Source of the DNA: Brachionus manjavacas
Taxonomy: Eukaryota > Rotifera > Eurotatoria > Ploima > Brachionidae
Length of the DNA: 64,000 nucleotides
Assembly: GCA_019054805.1 (NCBI GenBank)
Contig: JAHQIY010000004.1
Coordinates: 1,488,001 to 1,552,000 of the forward strand
Reading direction: 5' to 3'
Below are positions 11,382 through 20,960 of this stretch, piece after piece (position 1 is the first letter of the stretch; each line of letters starts with the position of its first letter). Both the position numbers and the translations under genes were made by a program. The notes under the pieces are model-generated. The model made no database searches. It was given only the letters and a program-made list of their open reading frames with translations, and was not told where the DNA came from.

Positions 11382-11856
11382 TTTATTTATTTTCATTTGA
11401 ACTGTGTTTTAAATTATCTTTATGATTAACTTTTGTTTTGACTTATCAAGACACTGGGATATATTCAACGCATGTTTAATTATTTTAAGAAAAGCTTAAA
11501 TTTATCAATGCTTAAGTTTGATAAATTTTCGTCTTCAGTTAACTTAGAAAAGCCTGTCAGATCATCATGCTATTAAAAGCACCAAAACAAGTCAAATGTT
11601 CCGTTTTGATTTTTCACTTGAATTTGTAAATTTTAACTGAATTTTACAATTAATAATTATGAATCTAGCTAGCATATCCCCGAATTAGTAATTAAATAAA
11701 AATTTTCAAATCACTGACTTACACCAGGGTAAATTGTTCAAAGATTTTCCCGAATTTTTGTGGAATATTATGGAATAAACTCTCCAACGAATAAATTGGG
11801 AGTTCCTCAAAATTTTGTTGCCAAAAGCTGATCATTCCTTTTGTCTATAGCATTTC

Positions 11857-11975
11857 GAATAGTTTTAAATTTTCATATCATTATTATTTTTAAAATTTTT
11901 TTGCGAGGTATGTGAATTAACTGACACACTCGATTTGCGTACCATCGAAAATTAAAATTTAACTTGTTGCTTTTT
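11857..11975. repeat. 119-bp direct repeat, unit 2
   Basis: Second unit, 594 bp downstream of the first, preceded by TTTTGTCTATAGCAT, a string that also occurs inside the large repeat (near 10403). It looks like the end of the same family of element. No coding capacity. Confidence 0.9.
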
Positions 11976-12781
11976 AATTGTTAAAATTATTTGTTAAAAT
12001 TTAACAAATAATTAATTTTTTTTTTAAATAAAGAAAAAAATGTTTTAGATTAGCTAAATTGCCTTAATTTTTAAATAATTAAATAAGGCTAAAAAATTTT
12101 ATTCAAATAAGGTGTCAATAAAAATAAAATCAAAACCTAATTTCTCATTATTTATTTATATATTTCATTTAGCGCCAATTCTGGTGATGTTTTAAGATTA
12201 AAAAATGTATACTTAAAATCTAAGACAAAAATAATGATACAAATTAGAAATAATAACAAAAAAAAAAAAAAAATTTAAGTACCCAGTAGAAGACTCTCCA
12301 TCACTGTTGAACTGCTTATTCCTTCTATTAGTTTGGCTTGAGTCGGCTTTAGTTGGTTTTTTATCGGTTGGTGTCTATTAGAGTTTAAAAAAAAAAAAAA
12401 TTCTATTGCATTAATTTTGTCTTATTTGGTTTTACTTTTAATCATTTCTTTTTTTTTTGTCTTGCTTTCCTTAAGTTTCAATTTTGTAAACACGTATCGA
12501 ATTTAACTCTCTCAAATTTTTTTCATATTTTTATTTCTTGAATTTATTTTACCTAACTTTTTAGTTTTTAATTTTAATTTTATTTATTTAACTTTATTTT
12601 AATTTGAATAAATGATATTATGTCAATTAATATATATATATGTCAATTAAAAAACAAATATTTGACTATTAAAACTTGATAATTCGTCAGTTATACTAGT
12701 GTCAATCTGAAAAAAAAAAATTTTCAATTAAATATAAACAAATTTTTCAATGAAAAAAATTTTTTTCTGTGAAATATAAAA

Positions 12782-13180
12782 TTATTTGTCAAGTAAAAAA
12801 AAAATAAAATGAAAATTTGAAAATTCTGTAAATAATCTATCTCGAAAGGTAATTCCTATTATGTGCTTGCACATGTAATGTTTAAACCACGATAGACAAG
12901 TACATGTGCTCAAACGCCAATTGTCTTCATTTAGACGAATAATGCGTAATTCTTGAAAAGTATCTTGATTTAAAGCAACCAAAGCAGATTTCTTATCTGG
13001 ATATTCTTTAAAGAGAACATAAATAATTTTTCTGCGTCGTTTAGGTGGTTTTTCATGTGGCAAGACTATTTCTTCTACATCGTTGTCACTGTCTTGGTCA
13101 TGATTTGCTATTGGATTTCTGGTTAGAGCTGAACTTGAAGATTGTGTTTGATCTAACTGTTCAAGATTTGGAATATCCAT
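12782..13180 (-). CDS. Small SWIM zinc-finger protein
   Basis: A 132-codon ATG frame (MDIPNLEQLDQTQ). Residues 1-45 are Ser/Gln/Asp-rich and acidic. A basic PPKRRRK stretch follows at about 45-51, then a segment KIIYVLFKEYPDKKSALVAL that parallels the WVFDQEFETKAMAIEW region of the FLYWCH-like ORFs at 785 and 6728. A SWIM finger (C-T-C-x8-C-K-H, in CTCLSWFKHYMCKHI) lies at about residues 94-108. SWIM fingers usually end MULE transposases and bind DNA or protein. Here no DDE core precedes it. It could be a deletion derivative, a host gene co-opted from a transposase, or a relic. The frame is intact; the last codons are low complexity. Confidence 0.5.
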   Translation of the reverse strand: MDIPNLEQLDQTQSSSSALTRNPIANHDQDSDNDVEEIVLPHEKPPKRRRKIIYVLFKEYPDKKSALVALNQDTFQELRIIRLNEDNWRLSTCTCLSWFKHYMCKHIIGITFRDRLFTEFSNFHFIFFLLDK

Positions 13181-14079
13181 TTTTTCCCTTTATTAGCTTT
13201 TCGTTTTTCGTTGGAGTATATAAATTTATTTTATTTGTTTATTTGTTAACTGTACCGTAATGAGACATTTACTTATAGGAATCAAAATTTACAGATATAA
13301 TTGACAATTATTAAATAGTTAATTTTCATTTATTCTATTTTAAGTGACAAAAATTTAATATAATTGACAAGTTAGTATTGACGAAAAAATAATTAACATT
13401 TCTCTAAATTAATTGACGGTTTCTCTCCCTGCCTTTTAATTTTTAATTTTTATTTTTTTATTTAATCTGAAGGAGCTTTAGCTCGATACAGATATACAAA
13501 TAAAATAAATAAAGATTTTTTTGTTAATTTAGTTTCAATTAAAATAATAATTTTTAATTTGAACAAATAATAGATTTAATTTTTGCATAATAAAAAGCAT
13601 CAAAAATACAAAATATAAAAAATTTTTTAATCTATTAATTAATTAATTTATTATATTAATCTCATTTTAAAGCTTAATTCAACGCCAATTGAAAATTTTT
13701 TTTTGTCCATTTTGTATATAGTAATAACCATTTAAATGCAACTGGGGATGACCTTATTGTAAGAGAAAAATAAAAGCTTTATTTAAGATTTCTAACATAA
13801 GTTGTTAGTTGATCAACATCTGACATTTTTTAAAATAAAATATTTTTTTTTCAATTCAATGATTGCTTCTAATTAAAATTAGCTATTTTGATACATGCTT
13901 TTTTTTTTATTACTTAGCTATTCTTATTATTATTATATTATCACTTTATTTTCTTTATTTCTCAACAGGTAATATAAAAATTTTTTACGAACTTAGAAAA
14001 CTAAGCACTTATAGTTACAAAAAATATGAAAGAAAATTTTAAATTTTGTAGCTTGTGATATATTTCTGAAATTAAAAAA
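13181..14079. other. AT-rich intergenic stretch
   Basis: No gene seen. Contains one LINE 3'-tail motif (13466-13515). Otherwise only A/T runs. Confidence 0.5.
13466..13515 (+). mobile_element. Severely truncated LINE 3' tail with hairpin
   Basis: CTGAAGGAGCTTTAGCTCGA forms a GAGC-TTTA-GCTC hairpin, followed by an A-rich tail with AAATAAA units. Similar hairpin-plus-tail segments lie at 35195-35236 (minus) and 41686-41735 (plus). The pattern fits the 3' untranslated end of one LINE family inserted as very short copies. Confidence 0.5.
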
Positions 14080-15024
14080 TTAGTTCGAAATTTGGCCATT
14101 TAACCAATTTGATAATCGAGGAACCATAGCAAAAAAACTTGGTGCGGTATTCAAACAATTTCCATTTGAATCTACAAATACAAAACTAGTAATACCGTAA
14201 TATGTCCATCTATTTTTTTCAAAACTCAAAAGCGATCCACCTGAATCCCCAAAACAAACATTAGAGCTAGTTTCACTCAAGTCCTGGACACAGTAATAGT
14301 CATTGTCATAACCTTGACATGAGGACTGAAGTGGTGTTCCATTTAAAACAGTCAATTTAGTGGTCATCAATTGGCTTGACAGAGTTCCTAGTTCATTCAC
14401 ACCCCATCCTAAAGTAGTCACCGTTTGACCAAATATTCCTGATGGATCAAGTGTTGTTGGCAATATTACTGAAAATACCAGAGGTGAAAAATTGAGCATA
14501 CTATCAATGGCAAGGATAGCAATATCGTTGGGATTTATTGAATCTGTATAATTAGGATTAATAATTATCCGTCTTACTAAGTAAATATTTTGATTTTTAA
14601 AAAGATCTAGGAAATTAATTCCACTTATAGTTCCTGTCCCGGCTATGATGCTAAGAGCTTGGTTATTCTCTTGAAAATATGATGTGGAATTGTATGCTTG
14701 ACCGACATCAGAGACACAATGAGCAGCAGTTACCACATATTGGCGTCTTACTATTGTTCCTCCACATCGGTGTCGATAAGAATTTGGACTAAACATTCCA
14801 AGAGAGACCATAAATGGAAAGGCTCCGGGCACTCCTGGCTGTCCATTGATTATTTTTTGGTCATTAGTCCAATTTTTTGTCTTGATACTTGGTAAATTTA
14901 AAGAATCAAAAATCACTCGAAATTTTTCTTTTTCTATTTGCTCAACAATATTCTCTAAAATATTAGTTTCCAGTCGAGCAGAGCTTAATTGAAACACAAA
15001 TATTACAAGAAAATAAAAATTCAT
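14080..15024 (-). CDS. Secreted S1-family serine protease zymogen (paralog 1)
   Basis: A complete 314-residue chymotrypsin-fold endopeptidase, secreted as a zymogen. Signal peptide is about residues 1-16 (MNFYFLVIFVFQLSSA), then a 40-residue propeptide and an activation site K57|IING. The triad is His102 (TAAHC), Asp167 (NPNDIAIL) and Ser261 (CFGDSGGS). The disulfide cysteines of the fold are present. The position equivalent to chymotrypsin 189, at the base of the S1 pocket, is Asn255, and 216/226 equivalents are Val and Ser. It is therefore not a classical trypsin; the preference is unclear. The gene is single-exon with a TATAAATA box 36 bp before the ATG. It is about half identical to the gene at 35577-36530 in the same orientation. 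A role in digestion or defence is inference. Confidence 0.93.
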   Translation of the reverse strand: MNFYFLVIFVFQLSSARLETNILENIVEQIEKEKFRVIFDSLNLPSIKTKNWTNDQKIINGQPGVPGAFPFMVSLGMFSPNSYRHRCGGTIVRRQYVVTAAHCVSDVGQAYNSTSYFQENNQALSIIAGTGTISGINFLDLFKNQNIYLVRRIIINPNYTDSINPNDIAILAIDSMLNFSPLVFSVILPTTLDPSGIFGQTVTTLGWGVNELGTLSSQLMTTKLTVLNGTPLQSSCQGYDNDYYCVQDLSETSSNVCFGDSGGSLLSFEKNRWTYYGITSFVFVDSNGNCLNTAPSFFAMVPRLSNWLNGQISN

Positions 15025-15052
15025 TTTTGTTATAAAATATTTTTTAATTATG

Positions 15053-15060
15053 TATTTATA
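15053..15060 (-). promoter_or_regulatory. TATA box of serine protease 1
   Basis: Minus-strand TATAAATA whose first T is 36 bp upstream of the ATG at 15024. The usual TATA-to-start spacing would put transcription initiation within about 10 bases of the ATG, a nearly leaderless mRNA. The same spacing recurs at the second protease. Confidence 0.6.
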
Positions 15061-15204
15061 TTAAGAAAAAATAACTAATTATACGATGGATCTAGGTCTA
15101 GATAAAATTAAAGCGTATAAGGTCATTCAGATATTTTAAGTCATTCTGTTAATACAGAGAATGACTTAAAATATTATAAGATTTTTTTTATTTAACGTAA
15201 TCAT

Positions 15205-15325
15205 CCTACTACAGTGACATGTCTTTAAAATAGAGTACTCTATTTTAGTGACATGTTATTCAAAATTGAGCACTGTTTAAAAAAAAAAATTCAATTTTAG
15301 TGACATGTAATTAAAAGCGAGCACA
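15205..15325. repeat. Imperfect triplicate around TAGTGACATGT
   Basis: Three successive units of about 45-55 bp share AGTGACATGT followed by an A/T spacer and GAGYAC: near 15212, 15246 and 15299. It abuts the inverted-repeat element starting at 15356 and could be a satellite seed or transcription-factor cluster. No further function seen. Confidence 0.65.
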
Positions 15326-15355
15326 TTTTAAAACTTTTAACAATTGTTCAAGCGA

Positions 15356-15980
15356 GTCTATTGTACTAGGTGACCAATTTCCTCAATGGCGATATGTGTC
15401 CAAAACTGGTCACCTAATTTTTGGAGGGGTAATATGAGACCAGGATTTGGTCACATAATTTCTACGTTGGTCACTTTATTAATACATTGGTCACTTAATA
15501 ATTTTATTAATTTCAACAATTATACTATAAAATTTTGAGATTGCATAAAAGTATACCTGATTTTGAAGAAATAAAAATCATAAAAATCAAACAATAAAAT
15601 TTTAAAATTTACCTAATCATCATCATCTTTAGAAAACTTAAAATAGTAGCTTTTTTGAAAAATTATTTTCCAAGAAATGAATATTAAAGTTAAAGAATCT
15701 GTCAAAGATACACCTGAATTTAAGCTTTTTTTTCAGTTACTAGAATATGAGTTGGTCGAGTCAGAAAAATTTTGCCCAAAGTTAGTTGTAAAAAAAATAT
15801 ATATCTTTAATTGGTTACATAATAAAATTTTTGCACGTAATTTTTTCCAAATTTTTTTAAATAACCTTTTTGGTCACATATTACCCCTCCAAAAATTAGG
15901 TGACCTGTTTTGGTCACATATCACCATTGAGGAAATTGGTCACATAATATGTTACCAATTGGTCACCTAGTACAATAGAC
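15356..15980. mobile_element. Non-autonomous inverted-repeat element rich in GGTCAC
   Basis: Terminal inverted repeats of roughly 88 bp begin GTCTATTGTACTAGGTGACC on both ends. The right repeat has an extra 23 bp that looks like a partial duplication of its own start. Both arms contain CCTAATTTTTGGAGGGGTAA. The motif TTGGTCACNTA recurs many times within. There is no transposase. A clear target duplication is not visible; flanks extend the symmetry by 3 bp (CGA/CGG). A 97-codon frame at 15677-15970 runs into the right arm and is not a gene. Superfamily is unassigned. Confidence 0.82.
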
Positions 15981-17159
15981 CCGTTAAAGCTTAAATAAAA
16001 TTCTTTAAAAAAATTAAAATTGAATTAACTATGTTTTTAGTCGTTTTTTTTTACATAGGTCAAATTTATTCATTTTTTGAATTAAATTAAACAAGTCCTT
16101 TCATGAAACCATCCGAGCTCGTATGTTAATCATTGCAGGCTTTATGTTCTATCTGTTGATTTTTATTCCTATTAGATAAATCGGTATTATTAAAAGATTC
16201 CTTGTAAAGACATTAAAAAAAAATATGATAAATGATCATCATTAAATATGTAATTACCAGTTTCTCAGACCTGAGTTAATCGTACAATGTTAACTGTACG
16301 CTGTAACAATAAGTCCCAATTTTTCAAATAAATACGTATTTTTATAAAAGAACCAATTTACCGCAATTTTTCTTCATAAAAATTTCCCACACCGGGAATT
16401 GAACCCGGGCCGCCTGCGTGAAAGGCAGGAATCCTAACCACTAGACCATATGGGAATACATTCATGCAAATTCAATTGGTTTTAGTGAACTAAAGAAAAA
16501 AGATTCTGATTTATATTTTTTTAATCATTTAATCATTACATAAAGAAAAATTGAAATATTTAAATATATATGACAATTAAACTACCAATGACAATTAAAT
16601 CCGCTTTTTTTTCTCCAAAAGTCTATTGAATCCCATGGGAATAAAACAGGATAGTTTTGACAAAAGTCAAGTATCGCAACATAAGTAAAAACATCCTTAA
16701 CAAGAAAACGTGAATTTGAAAAATTGCTTTGAAGCGCGCCCCCAATTTCCACATCCTAATTACGATTCATTTAAAGCTTGAAAACTTTAGAGTATAAATA
16801 TTTTTATTTATTTATTAAATATAAATATTATAAATTAATTGTTGTGATTTTTAAATTTTGTTTTCTAAAGATTTAGATTATTTTCATTTTCTGAGAAACC
16901 ATCTCAGAAGCATGTGATACTTATTCCATAACTTACCAGGTTCCAAATTTAAAATATTGTAAATATTGGCTTCTTTATCTAATGATTTAAAAAAAAGAGA
17001 AAAATTCTTTAAAAGAAATAATTTTTCTTTTTTATCTTAGTATCAAACATTGCGCGGTACTGAGAATTTGGAAAACTGCATATATAGCTATGACTCCAAA
17101 GTAATAATCTCAATTATTAGATCCATTTAACTAATTTTAATAATAGTAAAAATGATTTA
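15981..17159. other. Intergenic DNA around the tRNA gene
   Basis: Apart from the tRNA at 16384-16455 nothing coding is supported. A short string AATTTCCRCATCCTAATTAC occurs near 16744 and again near 17538, suggesting a small dispersed repeat. Bases 17035-17100 hold an acceptor-like TTTTATCTTAG and an open 20-codon stretch, discussed with the kringle-like fragment. Confidence 0.4.
16384..16455 (-). tRNA. tRNA-Glu (UUC)
   Basis: The minus strand folds as a complete cloverleaf: acceptor TCCCATA pairing with TGTGGGA plus discriminator A, D arm with TGGTCTAGTGG (A box), anticodon arm CCTGC-CTTTCAC-GCAGG with anticodon TTC, and T arm GGTTCAATTCC (B box). No intron, and CCA is not encoded, as expected in a eukaryote. 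A plus-strand view shows the reverse complement beginning TTCCCACACCGGGAATTGAA. Confidence 0.96.
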
Positions 17160-17318
17160 GGCTGTAACAGGAGTAATCCTGCGAGTAAGGGTTTTCCTCA
17201 CTATGACAGTTGATTTTTTACATCATTTTTTTATTTTTAGTTACTGGTTTTGAAGTCGTTCTTGGTGCTGGATTGAATTACTGTAGACGGAAGTTGATTC
17301 TAAACGGTGACGATAAGG
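17160..17318 (+). pseudogene. Possible kringle-like exon fragments
   Basis: Two short blocks could splice in phase. The first (about 17160-17208) reads CNRSNPASKGFPHYD after an acceptor-like TGATTTAG and ends at a GTTGAT donor. The second (about 17241-17318) follows TTTTTATTTTTAG and reads ITGFEVVLGAGLNYCRRKLI... before a GTTTGT donor. The spacing of C-N-R, P-H and L-N-Y-C-R recalls the middle of a kringle domain. An upstream block (17041-17100) with RGTENLENC does not join in phase. The typical tryptophans are missing. Either a decayed gene piece or chance; low confidence. Confidence 0.22.
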
Positions 17319-17639
17319 TTTGTAATAAAAATTATTTTTTACCGCAGTTATTTGTTAGTTTATCGATTTTCTATTTTTTTATCTTCTTATTACACTCAGA
17401 GTGTTAGGATTATAACTGTTTACAATGTTTAGGCCATTTTTTATTTTGAATACTATACTGCATCTTCTCTCTTCTAATATCGTTAAGTGAGTTTATCAAA
17501 TCTTTCGACAATAGCTCGTATGTTGAAAATCGCAATCCTAATTTCCGCATCCTAATTACGAATGACAAGTTTTGTGACTCTTCTTTGAACTCTGCTTTAT
17601 TGTGGGGTTCCAGACCGAAAAGGCGCATTCAAAATGAGA

Positions 17640-17885
17640 CCAAAAACCATTAAGTAGGACAAATTGTCTAAAAAAGGTTCTTGAACACATAATCTTTTTT
17701 AGATTATATTGTTATTTAGAGCAAAAGTCTTTACTTATTCAAGAACATTCGGGTTTTAGATAACACAGACGAACTGCCGTCTATTCTTATCCAAAAAATT
17801 CCCGAATCCTTTAACAGAAAGAAAAAAGTCAAAGCTTTGTTATTATATTTAAAGCTTTGACAGAGTCTGACTGTATTTTACGTAA
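17640..17885 (+). pseudogene. LINE RT fragment (fingers)
   Basis: In one frame: VLEHIIFFRLYCYLEQKSLL followed by IQEHSGFR, a stop, and HRRTAV. This is the conserved pre-motif A region of CR1/jockey RTs. A weak FKAFDRV-like motif A follows near 17853. Frameshifts and stops abound. A short, old copy. Confidence 0.65.
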
Positions 17886-18654
17886 AATTTACAAAATTCT
17901 TCGAAATATTTCGTAAAAATATTTTTTTTAATTTTAAAAAATTATTTTAAATGCATGTTGATTAGCAAAAACATTTAAAAAATCAATTAAGACTAGTGAT
18001 AATAGCAAACTTTCCTGATAATTCACATGAGATTATTGGTTTTTATGAAGCAATTGATCACTCAAAATCATGGTAATTAAAAGTAAATTTTTTTGGAAAT
18101 AAATAATAAAAATAATTAAGTTTAAAATTATCAAAAAATTTAATGAAATATGTGTCAGAGGCAACTAATTTTCAAGAGATGAGGAACAAGGTTGTTAATT
18201 TCCTTAAAAAGGAAAGATTTACTATAAACAAATCTTAAAAAAAACTGGTGGCCAAAAAATGAAAATTGAAAGTCTTAAAATTCATTTAGAAAAAAATGGT
18301 TAACGGACAATGATATAATAGTGGAATTTTGATGGTTTAGAACTTTTTTTCTCTAGTTTCTAAAATTAATATTTTTATAAGGAGGGAAACCTTTTGCGCA
18401 GTTAGGGGTCAATTAATAGGCCAGAGTTAACTAATTCGTAAAGAAATTATCATTTTTAAAACTTTCTTTTATAATTTTTATTTTCCTGCTGCCGAGTCAA
18501 AAAGAATTCAGATATTGAATTAAAACGGTTTCAATCTTCCGACTTAAGCTACTTTAGCTATGAAAGCTTAAAATAAAGCTTGAAAAATTCTGTCCAAATT
18601 TATTTATTTTGTTTTTAAAAACTTATTTAAAAAAATTTTTAAGTCATTAAGAAC
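17886..18654. other. AT-rich stretch without a gene
   Basis: Only A/T-rich sequence and short nonconserved frames between two LINE relics. Confidence 0.45.
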
Positions 18655-19640
18655 GAAACTGGTTGCCTGCGTTCCAGTCATGGAATTGTCGATTGGGTCA
18701 TGGACTTCCTGTCAAGAAGGCAGCAGCAGGTAGTGATCGATCGGCACATTGCTGACTGGATTGATGTATCTAATGTGGTCCTTCAAGGTAGCGTCCTAGG
18801 TCCGCTTCTGTTCGTCATCTTCATCAACGCCATGCCAACGGCGGTCAGCCACCTCATAAAATTATTTGCCGATGACAGTTAACCGATTGCTACACTAATT
18901 AATATTAAAAATCAAGTTAACAGAGCTACAGGAATATTCGGCCAGTTGAAAAGATCATTTAGATATTGGACCATAGATACATGCAGGATCCTTTATTGTG
19001 CCTTCTTAAGACCCAATCTGGAATATGCCGCTGTTGTCTGGTCCCCCTTAAGCAAGAAGGACGCAAAGAAGCTCAGAGAAGATCTTTTCAAACTGGTTCC
19101 TCGCATTAGAAACTCGCTCTACGAAACCCCTTCATGAGCGCCGTGTTTGTGGAGACCTGATCCAGATCATTAAACTCACCAAAGGCATCAGCGAAGTGAG
19201 CCTAGTGAACCCCCCGGTTCCCGCAAGTTCACTATCGCAACCCGGCCCGCAAAAGTATACAAGAAGACTGTCCGGCAAAGCCTCCACCAAATGTCTACAA
19301 CCTGCAAACTTTTTCTAACAGGATAGTCAATGAGTGGAACGCGCCGCCAGCTATAGTGAAAGACGCCGACTCGGTCAATTTCAAGAACGGATACTATGCC
19401 TTCCGGTCTAGTGAAAAATCTTGAACATGAACATTTATTTATAAAATAATTTTTTTACAGGTTTTTGTATCTGTAATATCATCTCTTAATTTGACATAAA
19501 TTTCAAACAGCATTTCTTTTTTCAGTACTATTCTATGTTTTAAGTGCAAGGAGCTACCTTAGGTGACCTTCTAGAAGTCCACCTCTGTAAACTAGCCTTG
19601 CTGTAGCATATATGGGTTATTATTATTATTATTACATGCC
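18655..19640 (+). pseudogene. LINE RT relic with internal deletion, 3' end present
   Basis: Frame 18700-18882 has FLSRRQQQVVIDRHIADWID, motif B' as QGSVLGPLLFVIFIN and motif C as FADDS. The reading then jumps to the thumb/C-terminal region (RSFRYWTIDTCRILYCAFLR, LEYAAVVWSP, 18946-19137), so about 300-400 bp are missing after motif C. Later frames give the usual ending (SNRVVNEWN-like, near 19317-19345) and a 3' untranslated region that ends in a short TTA microsatellite. CR1-like by order and by its repeat tail. Confidence 0.8.
19617..19634 (+). repeat. TTA trinucleotide tail of LINE
   Basis: About six TTA units at the 3' end of the LINE relic. Trinucleotide tails rather than poly(A) also follow two other LINE copies here (33628-33649 and 44356-44397). 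Confidence 0.75.
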
Positions 19641-19704
19641 GGGTTAAAAGTAACCTTATTTAAAACTAAGCTCCTATTATGGGAAAAAATTCTTTTTTTT
19701 TAAC

Positions 19705-19723
19705 AATATTGGATCAATAGAAT
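19705..19723 (+). repeat. Left target duplication of the split LINE
   Basis: AATATTGGATCAATAGAAT, repeated exactly at 28224-28242. It lies just before the first endonuclease remnant of the LINE; the partner lies just after its 3' end. Confidence 0.85.
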
Positions 19724-19744
19724 TGTATTTGTATTAATTTAGTT

Positions 19745-19963
19745 TCCTTAAATTTTCCTCCGAACACTTTGAAAAAAGATTTAATTAAAAGTAATTGTGA
19801 ACTGGATGAGTATATGATAATTTTGGGAGACCTTAATGCTTAGATGCCAATATCCGGGTCCTTGAAGAAATTATTGACTCAGAGCTTGACCTGTGTGTCT
19901 TAAATGAACCATCTAAGCCCATGTATTTTAGATATAAGGATAGGGAAACAGGGCAATTAAATT
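19745..19963 (+). pseudogene. LINE AP-endonuclease remnant
   Basis: Frames around 19797-19963 give DEYMIILGDLNA, the D-x-N catalytic block of APE-type LINE endonucleases. After a frameshift comes LCVLNEPSKPMYFRYKDRET, the region preceding the SDH motif. The SDH end is not seen before the LTR element interrupts. Confidence 0.65.
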
Positions 19964-19990
19964 GCGAGAAACGAGGCGTTAACTTTTAAC

Positions 19991-20034
19991 TTTTATAAAA
20001 AAAGAGTCTTTTATTAAAAACCCGATTCTTTACA
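19991..20034 (+). repeat. 5' LTR end
   Basis: TTTATAAAAAAAGAGTCTTT through CCCGATTCTTTACA resembles the 3' LTR end at 26688-26725. A TG that could start the LTR lies at 19961-19962, giving a repeat of about 75 bp, but the match upstream of 19991 is weak. Confidence 0.6.
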
Positions 20035-20035
20035 T

Positions 20036-20052
20036 TGGCGCCCGATAAAAAC
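20036..20052 (+). promoter_or_regulatory. Primer-binding site
   Basis: TGGCGCCCGATAAAAAC begins one base after the LTR end and starts TGG, complementary to a tRNA CCA end, as expected of a minus-strand primer site. The tRNA species is not identified. Confidence 0.65.
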
Positions 20053-20102
20053 ACTTGGTTAGGTTCAAATTTTCCTTAAGTGGCAGTTAACCGAACGCTA
20101 GA

Positions 20103-20501
20103 ATGATCAGAGAGATTCGTACCTTGTACGTAGCGCTCATAATTATGGTTAGCAGGAAAATTTACTATTGGGCGAGGAACAATGAAGAAGAAGCTGTGTT
20201 GAGCTTCCAGGATAACTTTACTCAAGATATCCGATTTAATCCTCCCCCAGAATCAATACCAAGTAGTCAATCTTCTTATGAAAGATTGTTTACGACCTTG
20301 CGAAGTTACTTCGACTTTTCTTTCGACACGACATGGCCAGTATTTCTATTTGAGGCACTGTTTCTCTTCGGCACGGTTTTCACCGCGTGGCAGGTATTAG
20401 TTTTCATGTTTAAAACCACGCGATGGATATTCACAGCTGGCTCGTGGTCCCAATCAACAAACAAGCGAACACCGATATGCAAGAGCAAAGACGATAAATG
20501 A
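20103..20501 (+). CDS. ORF with a membrane segment, 5' of gag
   Basis: A 132-codon ATG frame (MIREIRTLYVALIIM). Residues about 79-104 are strongly hydrophobic (PVFLFEALFLFGTVFTAWQV). The N-terminal 20 residues are also hydrophobic, and the C-terminus is basic. The stop overlaps the next ATG as ATGA (20498-20501). The position is that of a gag N-terminus or leader protein in Ty3-type elements, but I do not recognise a family, and a transmembrane segment here is unusual. Its frame is intact, unlike the downstream genes. Confidence 0.55.
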   Translation: MIREIRTLYVALIIMVSRKIYYWARNNEEEAVLSFQDNFTQDIRFNPPPESIPSSQSSYERLFTTLRSYFDFSFDTTWPVFLFEALFLFGTVFTAWQVLVFMFKTTRWIFTAGSWSQSTNKRTPICKSKDDK

Positions 20502-20960
20502 GGCTGGTTAAGTATCAGAACCAAGCGATGTCCAACGGCAAGAAGGTTCATCTCGTCCTTGACTTATTATCCCCTGAAATAACTGAAGAACAAGAGAGTT
20601 TCCTTTTGAAAGATAAACCAAATGCAGGATATCATGATGTACGAAAAGCACTTCTCAGACTTTTTGCAAAGCAAGAAACGGTCCAGGATCCTATTATGAC
20701 GCTTGTAAATAGGACACAACATGATTACGAAAGCTTATTTCAATACATGGGAGCACTAAAAAGACTCTCAAGAGAGGCTTTCGAAAAAGATTCATTCCCT
20801 TGAGATGAGTTAATCAAGGATCGATTTGTGCGCGGAATCAAAGACGAGCGAATAAAAAACAAATAGTGTGACCAGTAAAACCTCTCGCTCAACGAGATGA
20901 TGGAGTTGGCCAGTGAATGGGAAAGCAAATTAAAAAAAACAGACACGGTCAAATTTGAAC
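20498..20960 (+). pseudogene. gag-like ORF with stops
   Basis: Opens MRLVKYQNQAMSNGKK and reads 101 codons to TGA at 20801-20803. The same frame continues with DELIKDRFVRGIKDERI and SLNEMMELASEWESKL, broken by further TAG and TAA codons. This is the helical capsid-like core of retrotransposon Gag proteins (YESLFQYMGALKRLSR...ELIKDRFVRGI). No CCHC knuckle is seen. The first TGA falls where a Trp is usual. Gag forms the particle that packages the RNA. Confidence 0.7.

Larger units (their letters stand above)
10131..12781. other. AT-rich spacer with repeats
   Basis: Noncoding. 10131-11313 is the tail of the large direct repeat, including a second copy of the 44-codon frame (ATG at 10799). 11314-12781 is unique AT-rich DNA apart from the 119-bp pair, with long A and T runs and a short TATATATATA tract near 12630. 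No gene seen. Confidence 0.5.

Noticed and set aside
15677-15970. 97-codon plus-strand frame
   Set aside because: Runs from AT-rich DNA into the right inverted repeat of the element at 15356-15980; no protein character.
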